Shown here piece after piece: positions 1 to 7,913 of a stretch of 64,000 bases of DNA (positions are counted from its first letter, which is position 1; every line of letters begins with the position of its first letter). The notes under the pieces are model-generated. The model did no database searches, had not been told where the DNA came from, and worked only from the letters and a program-made list of their open reading frames with translations. The position numbers and the translations under genes were made by a program. Origin of the DNA: [Clostridium] symbiosum (GTDB taxonomy: Bacteria > Bacillota > Clostridia > Lachnospirales > Lachnospiraceae); the NCBI GenBank assembly GCA_036419695.1, contig CP143946.1:414501-478500 (forward strand), read 5' to 3'.

Positions 1-1
1 T

Positions 2-499
2 TCGGCCGGGAAAGCAGCGGTTTTAGAGTGGAACGACAGCGGCGATCTGGGGAGAATACAGAAAATTTATTCGACAAGAACTGTCACAAATAGACAGAAT
101 CAGACGTTTATTACCTATGGAGTCTCTTATTATAATAAAGCCGGCAGAAAAGAACTGCTGGAATGTCAACGGCAGGGGTTCAACACGGTGATTCTGGATT
201 TTGGAGTATACGGTGACGGAATCGAAGAAGATTTTTCGAGATGTGACCGAAAGTTTCTGCTCGGTGCTTTCAGCGAATGGAAGCTGGAGGCATTTACGGA
301 GCAGATTTCCCGGACAAGACGTGACTGTGGCTGGGAATATTTTTCGGCTTTTGGAAATGAAGAGACTGCAGATATGATCATGCGGTGTCTGAAAGTCCGC
401 GTCAACCGTATTCCCTGGCAGCCGGATGCGTTTACCATTACCGGAGAAGTTATGGCTTTTTTGGGGAGATTCCTGAAATACCAGTGGGATGGGAACTGA
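2..499 (+). CDS. C-terminal part of an unrecognised protein (5' end outside window)
   Basis: The frame is open from the first bases of the window and ends at a TGA at 497-499, giving about 165 residues. The visible part starts SAGKAAVLEWNDSGD and continues through TYGVSYYNKAGRKELLECQ and VILDFGVYGDG. The G-K-A-A-V-L-E opening followed by alternating hydrophobic strands could be the region just after a P-loop of a MinD/ParA-like ATPase, but the Walker motif itself would lie outside the window, so this is only a guess. An internal ATG at 188 exists, but the upstream reading frame is fully open and has the same composition, so I treat this as one long gene. Confidence 0.6.
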   Translation, partial: SAGKAAVLEWNDSGDLGRIQKIYSTRTVTNRQNQTFITYGVSYYNKAGRKELLECQRQGFNTVILDFGVYGDGIEEDFSRCDRKFLLGAFSEWKLEAFTEQISRTRRDCGWEYFSAFGNEETADMIMRCLKVRVNRIPWQPDAFTITGEVMAFLGRFLKYQWDGN

Positions 500-540
500 T
501 ATATCACAATATACTTTCCTGAGGTCTCTGACAGGATGAA

Positions 541-569
541 GTGTAAGGCCCGCAAAGCGCGCCTTACAC
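541..569. other. Perfect 9-bp hairpin between two genes
   Basis: GTGTAAGGC at 541-549 pairs perfectly with GCCTTACAC at 561-569 across an 11-nt loop. No T-run follows, so it is not a clear intrinsic terminator. It sits between the stop of the first gene and the ribosome-binding site of the next and could stabilise or process the message. Confidence 0.4.
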
Positions 570-607
570 CGCCCAGGATCCCGTCCCCGGAGATTCGAGG
601 GGTAGCG

Positions 608-862
608 ATGAACGAAAGAGAAAAAAGGCAGCTTGAGAAAGAAAGGCGGGAAAAAGAACAGCAGCGCATATTTGTGGAAGGTTTGAAGAAGTACAGGGAG
701 AGGGGAATCCCGATCCTGATAGACGGCAAAGAGTGTCCGCCCGAAGAGTACGATAAAATATTTGAACTGAAAGAAGATGGCTCTTTTTATATGGGAGACT
801 ATATTGGAGCCGATACCGGACGGCTGATGGAAATTCGCTTTGACAGGGTTTATTATAAATAA
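608..862 (+). CDS. Small charged hypothetical protein, 84 aa
   Basis: I prefer the ATG at 608 because GAGGGG lies at 597-602. An in-frame ATG at 536 lacks a ribosome-binding site and would put the hairpin at 541-569 inside the coding sequence. The N-terminal third is a highly charged helix (MNEREKRQLEKERREKEQQ). The rest reads as a small beta-rich fold (IPILIDGKECPPEEYDKIF, then FYMGDYIGADTGRLMEIRF). No signal peptide or membrane segment is visible. It follows the partial upstream gene by about 110 bp and may be co-transcribed with it. I do not recognise a family. Confidence 0.6.
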   Translation: MNEREKRQLEKERREKEQQRIFVEGLKKYRERGIPILIDGKECPPEEYDKIFELKEDGSFYMGDYIGADTGRLMEIRFDRVYYK

Positions 863-943
863 AACAGGAGGAATACGGAAGAAACTGAATTGCCCGATCA
901 TAAAGAAATGTAAGAAAAAATTCAACAATCCCCGGAAAAGGTG

Positions 944-952
944 TGATATACT
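944..952 (+). promoter_or_regulatory. Extended -10 promoter
   Basis: TGATATACT gives an extended TGn plus TATACT -10 about 50 bp before the GH18 gene. No good -35 is present, which is tolerated at extended -10 promoters. Confidence 0.45.
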
Positions 953-1004
953 AACTGTATTAATGATAGTAATATAAAGACATGATTGGATACCGGAGGA
1001 AGAG

Positions 1005-2669
1005 ATGAAGAGAAGAAGATCGCCGCTTAAAGCCCTGTTTCTGGTGCTTTTGCTTCTGGTGGTATGTGCAGCCGGAGTTTATGGCTATAAACGATATATG
1101 CCTACCAATGAGAGGGCCGATTTAAGCCGGTTGTATAATGGGAAGGAAGGTGAAGTTTCTGTTTTCCTGAATTATGGGAAGCAGGAAATCAAAGGGATTT
1201 ACGAGGACGGACAGACTTATCTGCCCATAGACTGGGTAAATGCCAATTTGAACGAGCGCTTTTACTGGGATGACAGGGAGAAGCTGCTGGTCTATGCCCT
1301 TCCGGAAGAGGTGGTCACAGCGAATGCGGAGACGGACGGTACGGGAGGAAAGAAGATCCTTCTGGAGAGGAACGGCAATGTCTACCTGGCGCTGGGACTT
1401 ATCCTGAACTATACAGACATCCGGGTGAATGCCTATGACAGCGGAGATCAGAAACGCATTTATGTTGAGAATACCTGGTCGCCTGTTCCGATTGCCACCG
1501 TCAGACGGAATGGAAAGCTCCGGATCAAGGGCGGAGTAAAGAGCCCGATTATCACGGAGGTAGTAAAGGACGAGAGTGTCGTGGTTCTGGAAACCATGGA
1601 TAAGTGGGCTAAAGTCATGACGCAGGACGGCCATATCGGATATATGGAGAACAGAAAGCTCGAGAATCTTCATGAAGAGACTCCGGTCAGCACATTTGTG
1701 GCGCCGGAATACACGAATATATCACTGGACGAGAAAATCAGCATGGTCTGGCATCAGGTGACAATTGATGCCGCCAATAATGCAATGGAGGAGCTGATTG
1801 CTTCCACTAAGGGCGTGAACGTAATCGCCCCGACCTGGTTTACACTGAGCGATAATGAAGGGAATTATGAATCTCTGGCCAGCAAAAGCTATGTGGAAAA
1901 GGCTCATGCGATGGGACTTCAGGTCTGGGCCGTAGTGGACAATTTCAGCCGTGAGATAAGCAAAAACGTACAGTCCGAGGAGCTGCTGTCTAAAACTTCC
2001 GTCAGGAAGAAGCTGATCAGCAGTCTGATGGACGAAGCCGACACCTATGGTTTTGACGGAATCAACCTGGATTTTGAGAGTCTGAAAGAGGCGGCCGGAG
2101 TCCACTATATTCAGTTTATCAGGGAACTGTCCGTATCCTGCAGGAAGAAAGGGCTGGTATTGTCCGTGGACAATTATGTACCGGCTCCGTATAACCGTTT
2201 TTACAACCGCAGAGAGCAGGGAATTGTGGCCGATTATGTGATTATTATGGGCTACGATGAGCATTATGCGGGCGGAGACGCCGGTTCTGTCGCTTCCCTC
2301 GGCTATGTCGAGTCGGGAATCAAAAACACCCTGGATCTGGTGCCAAAGGAGAAGGTAATTAACGGAGTTCCTTTCTACACACGTCTCTGGACGGAGAAGG
2401 ACGGGAAACTTTCATCAAAGGCCATGGGAATGGGTTCCGCTAAGAAGTGGGCCGAGGACAATGAAATGAAGTTCACCTGGGACGATACGGTGGGACAGAA
2501 TTACGGCGAGGTAAAGACAGAGGACGGAATGAATTACCTCTGGATGGAGGACGCCAAATCACTGGGACTTAAGATGGATCTGGTTAAAAAGTATGATCTG
2601 GCCGGTGTTTCAGGATGGAAACTGGGACTGGAAACACAGGATGTCTGGGACGTGATGAAGTGGGAATAG
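1005..2669 (+). CDS. Membrane-anchored GH18-family glycosidase with SH3-like domain
   Basis: This 554-residue protein probably acts on peptidoglycan or a related beta-linked polymer outside the membrane. A basic N-terminus and a hydrophobic stretch (about residues 10-28) form an uncleaved anchor. Residues about 45-150 resemble the copper-amine-oxidase-like N domain found in clostridial wall proteins (VNANLNERFYWDDREKLLVY). Residues about 165-220 look like a bacterial SH3 domain. The C-terminal 310 residues are a GH18 barrel whose catalytic motif DGINLDFE is intact, with Asp351, Asp356 and the proton donor Glu358. This layout matches the SleL/YaaH/YdhD-type GH18 family linked to spore cortex or cell wall. 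RBS GGAGGAAG precedes the ATG. A strong terminator follows at 2792, so it looks monocistronic. The substrate is inferred from family membership only. Confidence 0.85.
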   Translation: MKRRRSPLKALFLVLLLLVVCAAGVYGYKRYMPTNERADLSRLYNGKEGEVSVFLNYGKQEIKGIYEDGQTYLPIDWVNANLNERFYWDDREKLLVYALPEEVVTANAETDGTGGKKILLERNGNVYLALGLILNYTDIRVNAYDSGDQKRIYVENTWSPVPIATVRRNGKLRIKGGVKSPIITEVVKDESVVVLETMDKWAKVMTQDGHIGYMENRKLENLHEETPVSTFVAPEYTNISLDEKISMVWHQVTIDAANNAMEELIASTKGVNVIAPTWFTLSDNEGNYESLASKSYVEKAHAMGLQVWAVVDNFSREISKNVQSEELLSKTSVRKKLISSLMDEADTYGFDGINLDFESLKEAAGVHYIQFIRELSVSCRKKGLVLSVDNYVPAPYNRFYNRREQGIVADYVIIMGYDEHYAGGDAGSVASLGYVESGIKNTLDLVPKEKVINGVPFYTRLWTEKDGKLSSKAMGMGSAKKWAEDNEMKFTWDDTVGQNYGEVKTEDGMNYLWMEDAKSLGLKMDLVKKYDLAGVSGWKLGLETQDVWDVMKWE

Positions 2670-2791
2670 GTTGCGGTCCACATGCAGACTGTAACGGGAG
2701 CAGACCCTCTGGAATAAAAGCAGTAAGCGTCCGGAAATGCCCGGACAGTGTGGATATAAAAGAATAAAAACGATATTTTCAGAAGAACATG

Positions 2792-2825
2792 AGCCCTGCC
2801 GCACAGTAGTTTACGGCAGGGCTTT
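2792..2825 (+). terminator. Intrinsic terminator after GH18 gene
   Basis: GCCCTGCCG (2793-2801) pairs perfectly with CGGCAGGGC (2814-2822), followed by TTTGTT. It ends the GH18 transcript about 120 bp past the stop codon. Confidence 0.75.
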
Positions 2826-2886
2826 GTTACTGTTCTCCGGTAGTATTTTCGCACAGCGTGTTACTGGACCCGGAGTGAACAGTAAC
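2826..2886. repeat. Inverted repeat with GTTACTGTTC / GAACAGTAAC ends
   Basis: GTTACTGTTC at 2826 and GAACAGTAAC ending at 2886 are perfect inverted ends, with CCGG just inside both arms. The termini resemble the GTTACT-ended palindromic family found at 48-61 kb, but the core differs. I treat it as a possible distant relative. Confidence 0.4.
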
Positions 2887-2905
2887 AGGGCTTTTTGTAT
2901 AGGAA

Positions 2906-2934
2906 TTGAAAAAAGACCGGCAATATTATATACT
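2906..2934 (+). promoter_or_regulatory. Sigma-A promoter for the two-component operon
   Basis: TTGAAA at 2906-2911, a 17-bp spacer and TATACT at 2929-2934, 65 bp before the kinase start. Confidence 0.6.
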
Positions 2935-2998
2935 ATCAGCAAGAGATGCTTCTGTTGGGGGAGAGGCGTCGGACCGATGTGTGTGAATAGAGGCGGGG

Positions 2999-4405
2999 AT
3001 GGGTATGGAAAAGAAAGTGGGAATTCAGTATAATTCGAAGTTATTTATCCAGGGCTGCGTCCTGGCTCTTCTGGGGGTGGTGGGACCCGCGATTATCATG
3101 GAGGAGCAGCTTGGCATATACGAATCACTCCGTGCTGGAATGATGAACGACAGGGCCAGTTACCTGATAATCGCGGCTCTTAAACTCGTTATGATGAATG
3201 TAATCCGTGCGGTTCCCCACTATCTGGGGGCATTCCTGATTAATGAATCGGTGCATGTGTACTTGTACGGGAAAAAGCGTTTTGCATTTAATGTTGTCTT
3301 TACGCTGTCTTTGATCGTGCTGATTTACGATGTAATTTACAGGATATACGGTATCCGGTATGATCTTGGCATACCGGCTCTTATTCTGATTGGTTTTGTG
3401 CTTCTGCTGTCCTATATGAATCTGTTTTCCGTCAGTATGCTTAATAAGCTGCTGATTGTAGCCTCTCTGCTGATGAGCATCCAGTGGCTGGATGTAATAC
3501 CGCATTTATCCGATTATGGGTTCGGCCGCGGCGAAATTTCCATGGATGTGAAGATCGCAGCCGGAATTATGGAGGAGAAGAATCTGCTCACCGTTTTCGC
3601 GTTAAGCATGTTCCTCTCTTTTCTGTATACATCGCTGATTCAGGTGCAGCTGCTCTATAAGGAACATAAGCTGAAAATCTCCAATGAGAAGACGAGACAG
3701 GTGGAAAAAGAGCTGTACCATACCCAGATAGAGGCTTTGAAGATGAGAAACTCAAGCGAGGTCCAGAGCCTTGTCCACGATTTAAAAACACCTCTCACCA
3801 TTGTCCAGGGGCTGGTCAGTCTTGCTGAGATGATGGAGAAAGATGGACTGATACAGGAGTATTTCAAGAAGATTTCCTCCTCCCTGACTTCGATGAGCAT
3901 GATGATTTCGGAAATTCTGTACGAAAACAGGCACTCACCGATGAAGGTGGAGGAACTGATGAAAATGGTTTTAGCCCAGGTATCCATTCAGGTGCCGAGG
4001 GAAATGCTGGAGTATGAGATAGGCTGTCCGGAAACCGTGATAACGGGGAATAAAATCCGCCTGTCCAGAGCGGTAATCAATCTGATTACCAATGCTTACA
4101 ACGCGGTGAACAAGGAAACGGGAAAGATCCGTCTCACCGTGGAGGAACAGGAGGAGTTTGTCTGCATCACAGTGGCCGATAACGGGACAGGCATCGAGCC
4201 GTGGAAGATGGATCATATCTGGGAACTCGGATATTCGGAAAAACAGTCCACCGGACTGGGACTTCCCTTTGTCAGACAGGTAATCGAGAACCATAAGGGC
4301 GAAGTGCGGGTTGAAAGTGAAAAGGGACGCTACACGAAAGTGGTGATTTGTTTACGGAAGGGGGAGCAGCCAAATGGAGAGTATGAAAACAATTCTGGCA
4401 ATTGA
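2999..4405 (+). CDS. Membrane sensor histidine kinase
   Basis: A 468-residue kinase of a two-component system. The first ~220 residues contain about six hydrophobic segments (for example FIQGCVLALLGVVGPAIIM and VVFTLSLIVLIYDVIYRIYG) with no large extracellular sensor loop, so sensing is probably within the membrane. A coiled linker (about 222-250) leads to the HisKA H-box VHDLKTPLTIVQG with phospho-acceptor His260. The HATPase domain has the N box (NLITNAYNAV), G1 (DNGTGI) and G2 (STGLGLPF). The response-regulator gene overlaps its 3' end by 32 bp, indicating translational coupling. The signal and target genes are not evident. Confidence 0.85.
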   Translation: MGMEKKVGIQYNSKLFIQGCVLALLGVVGPAIIMEEQLGIYESLRAGMMNDRASYLIIAALKLVMMNVIRAVPHYLGAFLINESVHVYLYGKKRFAFNVVFTLSLIVLIYDVIYRIYGIRYDLGIPALILIGFVLLLSYMNLFSVSMLNKLLIVASLLMSIQWLDVIPHLSDYGFGRGEISMDVKIAAGIMEEKNLLTVFALSMFLSFLYTSLIQVQLLYKEHKLKISNEKTRQVEKELYHTQIEALKMRNSSEVQSLVHDLKTPLTIVQGLVSLAEMMEKDGLIQEYFKKISSSLTSMSMMISEILYENRHSPMKVEELMKMVLAQVSIQVPREMLEYEIGCPETVITGNKIRLSRAVINLITNAYNAVNKETGKIRLTVEEQEEFVCITVADNGTGIEPWKMDHIWELGYSEKQSTGLGLPFVRQVIENHKGEVRVESEKGRYTKVVICLRKGEQPNGEYENNSGN

Positions 4406-4985
4406 CGATAACAGGGACATCCTCTATACTTTGGAACAGATTTTTAATTTTCAGGGATGGAGGCCTCTGCTGGCCGCCGGATATGAGGAGGCGGAGAAAT
4501 ACATAAAGAAAGAAAAGATAGATCTGATCCTGGTGGATTACCATATGCCGGGGGTAGATGGGATATCCGCAGTGAAGGAAATACGGAAAAAACTGCCCAA
4601 GGTTCCGATTATCGTTCTGACAATCGAGGAGGAAGAGCATATCGTGTCCAGGTTTATGAATGCCGGAGCAAATGACTATTCCCTGAAGCCGGTTAAGGCG
4701 GTGGATCTGATTTCCAGAATCAAGGTTCATCTCCAGTATCACGAGAAAAGCCAGTATTATGAGAGTTACGACAAGGGAATCAGCAAGATGACGCTTCAGA
4801 AGATTGAAAATCAGATGAAGGGGATCACGGAGTTTCTGGATATCGATATGCTGGAGGACATTACGCAGATTAAGAAGAAGACCCTGTACCGCTATTTGCA
4901 ATATCTGGTAAAAGAAGGCAGGGTGGAACAGCAGTATTCCTATGGTGACATGGGCCGCCCGAGGACGTTGTACAGATGGATTTAA
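4374..4985 (+). CDS. Response regulator with C-terminal winged-helix-like domain
   Basis: 203 residues. The receiver domain occupies about 1-122: acidic pair DD near the N-terminus, phospho-acceptor Asp55 in LILVDYHMPG, and a conserved Lys in YSLKPVKA. The C-terminal ~70 residues (ITEFLDIDMLEDITQIKKKTLYRYLQYLVKEGRV) look like the HTH of CitB/DcuR-type regulators. The start at 4374 has GGGGGAG 6 nt upstream; an internal Met at 4383 is an alternative. It overlaps the kinase gene and is followed by a terminator, so the pair forms a closed two-gene operon. Confidence 0.82.
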   Translation: MESMKTILAIDDNRDILYTLEQIFNFQGWRPLLAAGYEEAEKYIKKEKIDLILVDYHMPGVDGISAVKEIRKKLPKVPIIVLTIEEEEHIVSRFMNAGANDYSLKPVKAVDLISRIKVHLQYHEKSQYYESYDKGISKMTLQKIENQMKGITEFLDIDMLEDITQIKKKTLYRYLQYLVKEGRVEQQYSYGDMGRPRTLYRWI

Positions 4986-4991
4986 TGGGTT

Positions 4992-5025
4992 ATCCCCCGT
5001 AGCGGAAGCTACAGGGGGATTTTTC
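4992..5025. terminator. Terminator shared by convergent operons
   Basis: ATCCCCCGTAGC and GCTACAGGGGGAT form a stem with loop GGAA, followed by TTTTTCT on the + strand. It lies between the response regulator and the end of the minus-strand pgs operon and may serve both directions. Confidence 0.8.
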
Positions 5026-6076
5026 TGTGGGGATAATGTTTTGCCGCCCAGACAAGCAGAAGCAGGCCGACGGCCGCGAGAGCGGATGCCAGGGGCAGGT
5101 TATACCGCCATGTTTCATAAACGCCGCCTTCTCCTGCGGCCGGAACCGGTGAGGGGTCAAAGGGAAGACCGTAGGATGGCAGCAGGCCCTTCATATTCAG
5201 AAGGTGAATAACCGGGACTCCTCTATTCAGGAAAAGAGGAATCAGACCGTGACCTTTTACCTCAGTTCTGCCGGGGCTTATGATACCGTTTGCTGCGGTA
5301 ACCATCTCGGTTCCGCCTCCAAAGGACATGAGATTGCCCCCGGCGTTGATAAAGCAGGCAGGTTCCCCCCCGTCCTCATAGATGGACAGCCGGGCGTTTA
5401 TATTTTCCTCCAGATCTTCGTAATACAGGAACCGGTAACCATAGCCGGACAGACGGGCCGTAATGGAATCCTTTACGTCCTGCGGCATCTCCCTGCCGAT
5501 GTCGTCCTGTCCTCCCAGGGAAAAACAGGAGGAATGGTTTGACAGGTACTGATGCTCCAGCAGAAAATGTTCCATGTCCAGATAGGTAAAATCGGGCAGG
5601 TTCGCCCCGTAGGTGGACGCGCCCACCGAATTCATGACGGAGCCTTTGAGCCCCATGGCGTCCAGCGCACAGAGAACGGCGATGTTTAAGCAGGGAAAGG
5701 ATGAGGACAGGTTTACCGCAACGGTATCGCCCTGTTTCACGCCGCACTGCGTCAGCATATCCACCACCATGGCGGCGGTATTGGGATTTGTCGTCGAGCG
5801 CTTGGATTCCAGGCTGCCGAGAGTGGTCGTGATTTCCGTGTAAGATTCCCCGATCATACCGGTGGCGTTCGGGTCGTCGATGGGTGAAATCTTATATCCG
5901 CGGTTCTGCTTTTCTTCCTTCAGGGCAGACAGCGCACGTTCCATCCGGGTTGAAGCGTCCAGCATCATGGCCGCGTTCTCTTTTTTGGTCAGTGTTTTCG
6001 TCTGTTCCAGGAGGAGAAGGGAACAGAGAAGAAAGAAGAATACGATCAGGAAACGCCAGTATTGTTTCAGTTTCAT
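5009..6076 (-). CDS. pgsW: Poly-gamma-glutamate system protein PgsW
   Basis: Third gene of the minus-strand operon pgsB-pgsC-pgsW. The product (about 355 residues from the ATG at 6076, which has GAGGT 6-7 nt upstream) has one N-terminal membrane segment (WRFLIVFFFLLCSLLLLEQ) and one C-terminal segment (LASALAAVGLLLLVWAA) enclosing a ~290-residue extracytoplasmic domain. Motifs such as AVNLSSSFPCLNIAVLCALDAMGLKGSVMNSVGASTYGAN match the family named poly-gamma-glutamate system protein, which accompanies PgsB and PgsC in operons lacking PgsA. Its biochemical role is not established; replacing PgsA in export or assembly is the usual inference. A longer start at 6091 is possible but poorly supported. 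Confidence 0.8.
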   Translation of the reverse strand: MKLKQYWRFLIVFFFLLCSLLLLEQTKTLTKKENAAMMLDASTRMERALSALKEEKQNRGYKISPIDDPNATGMIGESYTEITTTLGSLESKRSTTNPNTAAMVVDMLTQCGVKQGDTVAVNLSSSFPCLNIAVLCALDAMGLKGSVMNSVGASTYGANLPDFTYLDMEHFLLEHQYLSNHSSCFSLGGQDDIGREMPQDVKDSITARLSGYGYRFLYYEDLEENINARLSIYEDGGEPACFINAGGNLMSFGGGTEMVTAANGIISPGRTEVKGHGLIPLFLNRGVPVIHLLNMKGLLPSYGLPFDPSPVPAAGEGGVYETWRYNLPLASALAAVGLLLLVWAAKHYPHRKIPL

Positions 6077-6111
6077 TAAACTACCTCGCATGTTTGGGAT
6101 GCCTGTAAAGG

Positions 6112-6519
6112 CTATCTAACGATTATGTAGATCAGGCGCGTCAGCAGCGTCACGATGCCAAGCCCTGTCAGCGTCTTTGGAACGCCCTGCTTCTCCATGT
6201 CACGGCCCAGGATACCGGGAATGAGGCTGCCAATTGAAAAGGCGGCTCCGGCGCCCAGGAAACCAAACAAAAACTTGAGCAGAACTCCGGTCATAACATA
6301 GACGGCATAGCGCCTCCGACCGTACAGAATCATATATTTGGACATGAAGTGGACGATGACCATGCACAGAAGGGAGAGGATTACCGTTCCGAGCAGCCGT
6401 TTCCAGTCATAGGCATACATGGCAAAATAGGCGGGAACAATGATTCCGCCGGGAGACAGGTCGGTCAGTTCCGTGAACAGCAGACTTAAAAAGATTCCCA
6501 AAAGAAGGATATCATTCAT
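6112..6519 (-). CDS. pgsC: Poly-gamma-glutamate synthase membrane subunit PgsC/CapC
   Basis: 135 residues, nearly all hydrophobic, with about four membrane spans. The N-terminal signature (LFTELTDLSPGGIIVPAYFA) is typical of PgsC/CapC, and the length fits the family (about 140-150). PgsC works with the PgsB ligase to polymerise glutamate through gamma-carboxyl bonds at the membrane. It overlaps the end of pgsB by 8 bp, which suggests translational coupling and fixed stoichiometry. Confidence 0.88.
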   Translation of the reverse strand: MNDILLLGIFLSLLFTELTDLSPGGIIVPAYFAMYAYDWKRLLGTVILSLLCMVIVHFMSKYMILYGRRRYAVYVMTGVLLKFLFGFLGAGAAFSIGSLIPGILGRDMEKQGVPKTLTGLGIVTLLTRLIYIIVR

Positions 6520-7627
6520 TGCGGCTACCTCGCTCTTCTAAAGATTGTTCTTCCAGTGATTTTATCATCTCGTATCCGGGCCCTTTAATATTGCCGATCC
6601 CGATGAGCAGGGATCCGGCCGGTAAATCAAGGCAGTCTTTGTAATTGGGAGTCACCCTGAGATCGGTCAGCCCGGCTTTGGAGAAAAGGCGCTTTGGAAG
6701 AAAGGCACCTTTTCCGGTCAGGAATACAGGAGAATTTTTATAGTGCGGAAAAAAATACCGGGCAAACAGGAGGGCGCGGTCGGGTCTGTCTTCTCTGTGG
6801 TTATAGAGAAAATAGATACCGGAATATCCATTTCCCGCGTCCTCCACATTATTTCTGGTGGATTGTGGATCATTGGCGGAAAAAAGGTTGAGAAAGTGGA
6901 AAACCTCCCCGTTCCTGTTTGCTATCGGGTAAATCCGCTTCGTCCCGAAGTCTTCTTTCACATTGGAAAGGCTCTTTGCAAATTCTTCTTCTGTCACTCC
7001 GAGAGAGGCGGAAACTTCCCTGGCAATCGAGATATTCTCCTCCGCCACGCAACCGGAAGGACAGAAGACAAGCCGGCAGTCACGTTCTTTACACTTTTCC
7101 TCAAACATGGCGGCGGCATTCCGATCGGCCGTATAGAGCGTCCCGTGTTCCGGAATCGTCGAGGACAGTGAAGCAGCTATCTCTTCCAGAGAATCCCCCA
7201 TTTCAAAAATATGATCATAACGGACATTGGTAATCACCGTAATATTACTTCTCACGATCTGTTCCTGAGCAATCTTCTGAAGCTCCGGGTTAACGGCCAT
7301 ACATTCCAGGACAAGGACCTCCGCCCCTTCCCTGCGGGCCAGGCGGATAATACGGAGCTGTTCATGAATATTGGCAGGCCCCAGCCGCCTGACGGGAGTC
7401 TCCCGCCCATCCGCATGAATCATCATCGCATCAGTGCCGGTCGTCTTCGTAAAAACCTTATACCGGCTCCTCAACGCAGCGTCAATATACCGGCAGGTAG
7501 AAGTTTTCCCCCGAATTCCATTCACATGAATCACAGCCTTAAAAGAAGCCAGACAAGCGCGGTTAATCCTGTTTTCAATCACAAAATACAAAATCATCAC
7601 CGTAAAAAATCCAACAAAAACCCCCAT
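6512..7627 (-). CDS. pgsB: Poly-gamma-glutamate synthase ligase PgsB/CapB
   Basis: An ATP-dependent amide ligase related to Mur ligases that adds glutamate to the growing poly-gamma-glutamate chain. After an N-terminal membrane helix (GVFVGFFTVMILYFVIENRI) comes the ATP-binding loop HVNGIRGKTSTCRY, then a Mur-like core (LVLECMAVNPELQ, ITNVRYDHIFEMGDSLEEIA), as in CapB. The length (~370) is close to the family norm (390-460). I choose the ATG at 7627 because AGGGGG lies 7 nt upstream; a GTG at 7645 would also be in frame. Leading the operon from a sigma-A promoter at 7667-7695, it lies opposite a GGT lipoprotein gene. This echoes known capsule systems where a GGT-like enzyme (CapD) processes the polymer. 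Confidence 0.88.
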   Translation of the reverse strand: MGVFVGFFTVMILYFVIENRINRACLASFKAVIHVNGIRGKTSTCRYIDAALRSRYKVFTKTTGTDAMMIHADGRETPVRRLGPANIHEQLRIIRLARREGAEVLVLECMAVNPELQKIAQEQIVRSNITVITNVRYDHIFEMGDSLEEIAASLSSTIPEHGTLYTADRNAAAMFEEKCKERDCRLVFCPSGCVAEENISIAREVSASLGVTEEEFAKSLSNVKEDFGTKRIYPIANRNGEVFHFLNLFSANDPQSTRNNVEDAGNGYSGIYFLYNHREDRPDRALLFARYFFPHYKNSPVFLTGKGAFLPKRLFSKAGLTDLRVTPNYKDCLDLPAGSLLIGIGNIKGPGYEMIKSLEEQSLEERGSRNE

Positions 7628-7666
7628 CATCACACCCCCTGCCACATTACATCCCCTATTCCTTCC

Positions 7667-7695
7667 ATCATATCAGCAAAATCCCCAAAAATCAA
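7667..7695 (-). promoter_or_regulatory. Promoter of the pgs operon
   Basis: Reading the minus strand: TTGATT (7695-7690), a 17-bp spacer, and TATGAT (7672-7667), about 40 bp before the pgsB start. Confidence 0.6.
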
Positions 7696-7822
7696 AAAGA
7701 ACCGCCCAAACCGGCAGAGAGAAATATGAGAAAAAAAGAAAGAGAGGTACGCCCCCACAAGCCCCCCCGCGTCCTCCCAATCAACTAAAAGTAAATCTTG
7801 AACAAATTTCTCCCCCGTTTGC

Positions 7823-7869
7823 GAGAAAAATGGGAAAAAATAGACAAAACAGTTTCGCATGGTTATCAT
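7823..7869 (+). promoter_or_regulatory. Promoter and A-rich upstream box of the GGT1 operon
   Basis: The -35 TAGACA (7841-7846), a 17-bp spacer and -10 TATCAT (7864-7869) lie 45 bp before the gene. A purine-rich box (7823-7840) abuts the -35. The box plus the -35 recur at 13322-13345 before the second GGT gene with 22 of 24 bases identical. The -10 overlaps a palindrome, GGTTATCATAACC (7861-7873). Confidence 0.6.
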
Positions 7870-7913
7870 AACCTTATCAACTTTTTAATGGGAACAGGAA
7901 AAGGAGGAAATTT

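Noticed and set aside
2737..3033. 98-codon + frame between the GH18 gene and the kinase
   Set aside because: It runs through a perfect terminator, an inverted repeat and the kinase promoter, has no ribosome site, and reads as low-complexity mixture.
4272..4901. Long minus-strand open frame opposite the response regulator
   Set aside because: It is the complement of a well-supported two-component gene. Its product has no recognisable motif and it has no ribosome site.
7211..7729. + strand frame opposite pgsB rich in Pro, Asn and His
   Set aside because: It is antisense to a conserved ligase and has biased composition typical of a shadow frame.
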